Below, piece by piece: positions 16,459-20,741 of a stretch of DNA of 20,741 bases. Location of the stretch: positions 1 to 20,741 of the forward strand of contig CALGHC010000288.1 in the NCBI GenBank assembly GCA_937915965.1. The letters run 5' to 3'. Position 1 is the stretch's first letter. Every line of letters starts with the position of its first letter. Position numbers and translations under genes: made by a program. The stretch is from an uncultured Myxococcales bacterium. GTDB lineage: Bacteria > Myxococcota_A > UBA9042. Below the pieces are notes generated by a model. The model did not search any database and was not told where the DNA came from. It saw only the letters and a program-made list of their open reading frames with translations.

Positions 16459-19335
16459 ATGCTGCAGAAGCTGCTCCAGAAGACATTCGGGACCAAGAAC
16501 GAGCGAGAGATCAAGGCCATCCGGCCGATTATCGATCGCATCAACGTATTTGAGCCCCAAATGCAGGCCTTTAGTGACGACGAGCTGCGCGGCCAGACCG
16601 CGCGCTTTCGCGAGCGCCTCGCCCAGGGCGAGCCGCTCGACGACCTGATGCCCGAGGCCTTCGCGACGGTGCGGGAGACGGCGACACGCACCCTGGGACA
16701 GCGCCACTACGACGTCCAGATGATCGGTGGCTATGGCCTGCACAAGGGCATGGTCGTCGAGATGAAGACCGGCGAGGGCAAGACGCTGGTATCGACCCTG
16801 CCAGGCTACCTCAACGCGCTGACGGGCAAAGGCGTGCACATCGTCACGGTCAACGACTACCTCGCCGCCCGGGACTGCGAGTGGATGGGCAAGATCTACC
16901 GCTTCCTCGACATGACCACAGGTGTCATCACCACGACGTCGGGCGAGACCGGCCGGCGCCGCGCCTATGCCGCCGACATCACCTATGGCCAAAACAACGA
17001 GCTTGGCTTCGACTACCTGCGCGACAACATGAAGTTCGCGCTCGACGACTACGTTCACCGCTATCTGCCGACCGCCAACGACCCAAAGGCGAAGAAGATC
17101 TTTCACTTCGCCATCGTCGATGAGGTCGACTCGATCTTGATCGACGAGGCGCGCACCCCGCTGATCATCTCAGGCCAGCCCGAGGCCTCCAACGAGCGCT
17201 ACCTGCGCGCCAACTCCGTTGTGCCGTTCCTGATCAAGGACCTGGACTACATCGTCGACGAGAAGGGCCACAGCGTCGCGCTCACAGAGTCGGGCGTCGA
17301 CAAGGTCGAGGAGCGGCTGACGCTCAAGAACCTCTACGACACCGAGTCGATGCACTGGGTGCACTTCATCCACACGGCGCTCAAGGCCCACGCGCTCTAC
17401 CGCCGCGACGTCAACTACCTGATCGAAGAGAACAAGGTGCTGATCATCGACGAGCACACCGGCCGCAAGATGGCCGGTCGGCGCTGGTCGGACGGGTTGC
17501 ACCAGGCGGTCGAGGCCAAGGAAGGAGTGAAGATCCAACACGAAACGCGTACCGTCGCGACCGTGACATTCCAGAACTACTTCCGCATGTACGAGAAGCT
17601 CTCCGGCATGACCGGCACCGCCGAGACGGAGGCCGAAGAGTTCGCCAAGATCTACGACCTGGACGTGCTCGTGATCCCGACCAACCGACCGATCGGACGG
17701 GCCGACCACGAGGACCTGATCTACAAGACCGAGCGCGGCAAGTTCCATCAGGTGATCGCCGATATAGAAGACGCCCACCAGCGTGGCCAGCCGGTGCTGG
17801 TCGGCACAATCTCGGTGGAAAAGAGCCAGTTCGTCGCTGATATGCTTGAGCAGCGCGGCATCCCACACGACATCCTCAACGCCAAGAACCACGCCCGCGA
17901 GGCCGAGATTGTCGCCCAGGCCGGGCGGCTCGGCTCCGTCACCATCTCCACCAATATGGCAGGCCGTGGAACCGACATCGTCCTGGGCGGCAACCCCGAG
18001 CTGATGGCCCGACAGGAGGTCTTCGGCACCGTGAACGTTCACGAAGACGTCGACGAAGATGCGCCGGCCTACATCGAGGCGGCGGCGAGGTACAAGCTGC
18101 AATGCGCCGCCGAGAAAGCAGAGGTGCTTGCTGCAGGTGGCCTCGGCATCTTCGGCACCGAGCGCCACGAGTCGAGGCGCATCGACAACCAGCTGCGCGG
18201 GCGCGCGGGTCGACAGGGAGACCCGGGAACGAGCCAGTTCTACCTGTCGCTCGAAGACGACCTGATGCGCGTCTTTGGTGGCGACCGGGTCCGCAAGATC
18301 ATGGAGTGGCTCAATATCCCCGAGGATGAACCGATCGTCAGCAAGTCGGTCTCGAAGGCGATTGAGGGCGCCCAGCGACGCGTGGAGGGCCAGAACTTCG
18401 ATGCCCGCAAGAACCTGCTTGAGTACGACGACGTGATGAACCTGCAGCGCAAGACGATCTATGCGCTGCGTCGGCAGGTCCTGGCCGCCGAGGACACCGG
18501 TGACCTGCTCCGAGAGGTCATCTCCGACGGTGTCTACGCGCTAATCGACCGCGCCTGCTCGCAGGATGTGCAAAAGAGCGAATGGGACATCGAGGGACTC
18601 GAGGAGTCCCTCTACGTGGTCACCGGCGTCGACATTGATCTCAGCGAGGTCGAGCGCAACTTCGATCGTGTCGAGGAGGCCGTCGTCGATGTCCTGACCG
18701 ATGAGTACGACGAGCGCCGCGAGCGCAGCATCGACTCGATCCTCGCCAGCATGGCCGACGCGGAGAACCCGCCCGAGCGGGACGAGGCGCGCAAGCACTG
18801 GATCGAGTTCGAGCGCGAGACCTATCTGCGCGCGATCGACGGCCACTGGATGGACCAGCTGCAGACCATGGACGCGCTGCGCGAGAGCGTCTACCTCAAC
18901 GCGTACGCCCAGAAGGACCCCAAGCTCATCTACAAGAAGGAAGGCTACGATCTCTTCCAGGTGATGATCGCTTCGATCCGCGAGAAGGTCGTGCACACCA
19001 TGTTCCGCGTCGAGGTGAAGACCCGCGCGGAGATCGAGCAGCTGCAGAAAGAGGCCGAGGAGCGGCGAAGCAAGGCGATCGAGCGCATGCAGGCCCAACA
19101 CGGCGGCGCCAACGCGCTTGACGGCGCCCGTGCCCCGGCGCCAGGCGAGGGCCGGCCCGCCTACACCGGCGCCGACGGCGAGGCGCCCAACAAGGTCGAG
19201 ACGCTGCGGCGCGCACGCCCCAAGGTCGGCCGCAACGACCCGTGCTGGTGCGGAAGCGGCAAGAAATACAAGAAGTGCCACATGGCCGACGACGACGGCA
19301 GTACCTACCGGCCCGACGGTCAGGCGCCGGCGTAG
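16459..19335 (+). CDS. secA: Preprotein translocase ATPase SecA
   Basis: Motor ATPase that drives unfolded preproteins through the SecYEG channel. The ATG at 16459 gives 958 residues starting MLQKLLQKTFGTKNERE, with GGAAGAAG 7 bases upstream; longer in-frame starts have no family similarity. Hallmarks are MKTGEGKT Walker A (105-109 GEGKT), TVNDYLAARD, YGQNNELGFDYLRDNM, the DEVD box (221-224) followed by SILIDEARTPLIISG, the preprotein cross-linking region, TNMAGRGTDI, GTERHESRRIDNQLRGRAGRQGD split over the second ATPase lobe, and the helical scaffold (LLEYDDVMN). The tail ends in a zinc-binding SEC-C motif C929-x-C931-x8-C940-H941 (SGKKYKKCH), which contacts SecB and lipid in characterised SecA proteins. 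Length and motif order are normal. It would export the three signal-peptide proteins of this window. No SecM-like leader is seen upstream. Confidence 0.98.
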   Translation: MLQKLLQKTFGTKNEREIKAIRPIIDRINVFEPQMQAFSDDELRGQTARFRERLAQGEPLDDLMPEAFATVRETATRTLGQRHYDVQMIGGYGLHKGMVVEMKTGEGKTLVSTLPGYLNALTGKGVHIVTVNDYLAARDCEWMGKIYRFLDMTTGVITTTSGETGRRRAYAADITYGQNNELGFDYLRDNMKFALDDYVHRYLPTANDPKAKKIFHFAIVDEVDSILIDEARTPLIISGQPEASNERYLRANSVVPFLIKDLDYIVDEKGHSVALTESGVDKVEERLTLKNLYDTESMHWVHFIHTALKAHALYRRDVNYLIEENKVLIIDEHTGRKMAGRRWSDGLHQAVEAKEGVKIQHETRTVATVTFQNYFRMYEKLSGMTGTAETEAEEFAKIYDLDVLVIPTNRPIGRADHEDLIYKTERGKFHQVIADIEDAHQRGQPVLVGTISVEKSQFVADMLEQRGIPHDILNAKNHAREAEIVAQAGRLGSVTISTNMAGRGTDIVLGGNPELMARQEVFGTVNVHEDVDEDAPAYIEAAARYKLQCAAEKAEVLAAGGLGIFGTERHESRRIDNQLRGRAGRQGDPGTSQFYLSLEDDLMRVFGGDRVRKIMEWLNIPEDEPIVSKSVSKAIEGAQRRVEGQNFDARKNLLEYDDVMNLQRKTIYALRRQVLAAEDTGDLLREVISDGVYALIDRACSQDVQKSEWDIEGLEESLYVVTGVDIDLSEVERNFDRVEEAVVDVLTDEYDERRERSIDSILASMADAENPPERDEARKHWIEFERETYLRAIDGHWMDQLQTMDALRESVYLNAYAQKDPKLIYKKEGYDLFQVMIASIREKVVHTMFRVEVKTRAEIEQLQKEAEERRSKAIERMQAQHGGANALDGARAPAPGEGRPAYTGADGEAPNKVETLRRARPKVGRNDPCWCGSGKKYKKCHMADDDGSTYRPDGQAPA

Positions 19336-19395
19336 CCCGTTTCTGTGCGCGCCTCACCGGCCGCGCGTCTGTCGACTCCAAGACCCTCGGCTGTG

Positions 19396-19432
19396 CGAAC
19401 CGCGCTGCTCAAGGCAACGGGACGGCGGTTCG
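19396..19432. repeat. 8-bp perfect inverted repeat upstream of the second kinase
   Basis: CGAACCGC (19396-19403) and GCGGTTCG (19425-19432) are perfect inverted copies with a 21-base spacer. The element lies 60 bases after the secA stop and ends 27 bases before the candidate -10 of the kinase gene. It may be an operator or activator site, or the hairpin of a weak secA terminator; no T-tract follows. Confidence 0.5.
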
Positions 19433-19458
19433 AGGCGTGGCGCGCCAACGCAATGTCG

Positions 19459-19467
19459 TGCTAGTAT
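19459..19467 (+). promoter_or_regulatory. Candidate kinase promoter, extended -10 TGCTAGTAT
   Basis: TG-C-TAGTAT followed by ATA is the most AT-rich run in the neighbourhood and matches an extended -10, with transcription start expected near 19474 and a leader of about 45 bases. The expected -35 position holds TGGCGC, a poor match. A C-rich/G-rich hairpin (CCCC, TGC, GGGG at 19490-19500) lies between it and the gene. Confidence 0.45.
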
Positions 19468-19509
19468 ATACGGTTGCCCCGAGCGCCCCCCCCTGCGGGG
19501 TGCCGATGT

Positions 19510-19513
19510 GGAG
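19510..19513 (+). promoter_or_regulatory. Ribosome binding site that selects a TTG start
   Basis: GGAG ends 6 bases before the TTG at 19520. This spacing favours TTG over the in-frame GTG at 19508, which has only a GGGG run upstream. Confidence 0.55.
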
Positions 19514-19519
19514 TGCGGC

Positions 19520-20741
19520 TTGGCTGACGTCTACGGCAATCGCTACGAGGCCATCGAGCAGGTCGGATCGGGCGGCATGGCGACCGTCTATCGCGGCATG
19601 GACGCCGTACTGCAGCGCGACGTCGCCATCAAGGTGCTTCACCCCCACCTCGCGACGCGCGAGGACGCCCGCGCACGCTTCAACCGCGAGGCCCAGGCGA
19701 TCGCCCGGCTCCACCACCCCAACATTGTCGACGTCTTCGATTACTCACAGGACTCCGACAGCCGCGCCTACCTCGTTACCGAGTTCGTCCATGGCCACAC
19801 GCTGTCGGTGTTCACCCGTGATCACGGCCCATTCCTGCCCCAAGCGGCGGCCCTGATCGGCCACGCCATCGCCGGAGCTCTGCATCATGCGCATCACGTG
19901 GGCATCATTCATCGCGACATCAAGCCCGACAACCTGATGATCTCGCGCGACGGTGCCATCAAGCTGATGGATTTCGGCATCGCGACGGTGATGGACGTCG
20001 AGAAGATGACCGCGACCGGTGCGATCCTCGGTTCGCCGGCGCACATGGCACCCGAACAGATCGAGGGCGGCAAGATCGACAGCCGCTGCGACGTCTTCGC
20101 GTTCGGCACGCTGATGTACTACCTGGTCACCGGTCAGGTTCCGTTTGCGGCCTCCAATCCTCACGCGCTGTTTCGGCAGATACTGGAGTGCCGATACGAC
20201 CCGCCGAGCCGGTACAACGCCTCGATTGGTCGAGTCTTCGAGCAGATCCTGTCGCGCTGCCTGGCGCGCGATCCGGACGACCGCTACGGCTCGATGGCTG
20301 CGTTGCAAGACGACCTCGGCGCCTACCTGCGCGAGTACCGCATGGCAGACGTGCCGACGCTGCTGTTGCGTCTTCTGGCGTCGCCTCAGCAGTTTCAGCG
20401 TGAGTGGCGTCCCGTGCTCGTTCAGCTGCTGGTCGCCGAGGGGCGCAAGCGGAGCAAAGAGGGCTCATTGGCCCTGGCGATCGACGCGTTCAACCGGGCG
20501 CTGGCCATCGACCCGGAGTCCGAGGAACCCAGGCGTGGACTGAGCGAGTTGACCTCGCGCAGCCGCCGCAGACGCCGGGTGATGATGGTGCTACGCGTCG
20601 CCGCAGCCGCGACCGCCATCACCGGGCTGGCAGCAGCGGTGTGGGCGGGCCGGACGGTGGTCCACGACGGACCGCCAGGCGAGGTACGCGACGCCGGAGC
20701 CGTCGCGCTGGCGGTGCCGCCCGAGGTGCCCGAGGCCCGCG
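19520..20741 (+). CDS. Transmembrane Ser/Thr protein kinase with TPR-like segment (3' end outside window)
   Basis: Second Hanks-type kinase; at least 407 residues, with no stop before the window end. From the TTG at 19520 it reads MADVYGNRYEAIEQVGSGGM, a usual start for such kinases. Active-site residues are all present: glycine loop GSGGMA (16-21), Lys38, HRDIKPDN (131-138), DFG (151-153) and APE (177-179). The kinase domain ends near 275. A helical region follows, and about 309-342 contains a single TPR-like helix pair (SLALAIDAFNRALAIDP). A basic run SRRRRR precedes one transmembrane helix (about 355-376), so the kinase faces the cytoplasm and the unseen C-terminus lies in the periplasm. 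The last visible residues are Pro/Glu/Val-rich and look like a linker. Separate from the first kinase in sequence and layout. Substrates and the sensed signal are unknown. It has its own candidate promoter downstream of secA. Confidence 0.92.
   Translation, partial: MADVYGNRYEAIEQVGSGGMATVYRGMDAVLQRDVAIKVLHPHLATREDARARFNREAQAIARLHHPNIVDVFDYSQDSDSRAYLVTEFVHGHTLSVFTRDHGPFLPQAAALIGHAIAGALHHAHHVGIIHRDIKPDNLMISRDGAIKLMDFGIATVMDVEKMTATGAILGSPAHMAPEQIEGGKIDSRCDVFAFGTLMYYLVTGQVPFAASNPHALFRQILECRYDPPSRYNASIGRVFEQILSRCLARDPDDRYGSMAALQDDLGAYLREYRMADVPTLLLRLLASPQQFQREWRPVLVQLLVAEGRKRSKEGSLALAIDAFNRALAIDPESEEPRRGLSELTSRSRRRRRVMMVLRVAAAATAITGLAAAVWAGRTVVHDGPPGEVRDAGAVALAVPPEVPEAR

Noticed and set aside
17170..18168. 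A 332-codon open frame opposite secA
   Set aside because: SecA is unmistakable on the plus strand; the antisense product has no recognisable feature.

Overview
The window is dense, GC-rich bacterial DNA. Three features point to the Myxococcota/Bradymonadota group (former Deltaproteobacteria): Ser/Thr kinases at both ends, exported proteins with Asp/Thr/Gly-rich stalks followed by cysteine-rich repeats (one matching the Myxococcus cysteine-rich repeat), and a C-terminus resembling the MYXO-CTERM sorting tail. This is an inference from protein architecture; there is no rRNA or other taxonomic marker. I see no mobile elements, CRISPR arrays, tRNAs or broken genes.

Left part (1-2245, + strand): a soluble Hanks-type Ser/Thr kinase whose stop codon overlaps the GTG start of a family 2 glycosyltransferase carrying an extra C-terminal nucleotide-binding-like domain. 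Next, on the minus strand (5554 to 2331), the DNA polymerase III delta' subunit gene overlaps by 4 bases the start of a lipoprotein with an IgGFc-binding-type domain. Divergent from it (5750-7453, +) is an exported two-TIG-domain protein with a MYXO-CTERM-like tail. A small 15-bp tandem repeat array lies between it and the convergent ABC-F ATPase gene (9588 to 7552, -).

Centre (15236 to 9693, -): one 1847-residue lipoprotein fills over a quarter of the window. It has a lipobox, an acidic stalk, about twenty CTDC-type cysteine repeats in a higher-order pattern, then three lamin-tail domains joined by related cysteine-rich linkers. Upstream on the same strand is an RluF/RsuA-type pseudouridine synthase (16187 to 15426).

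Right part: secA (16459-19335, +), then a second Ser/Thr kinase with a TPR-like segment and a transmembrane helix. It starts at a TTG near 19520 and runs off the window end.

Housekeeping genes (holB, abc-F, rluF, secA) are interleaved with three large exported, probably surface-displayed proteins and two signalling kinases. SecA is the motor that would export the three secreted proteins. The most unusual object is the giant cysteine-repeat/triple-lamin-tail lipoprotein. No gap between genes exceeds 300 bases; the longest is the 271-base rluF-secA divergent region.
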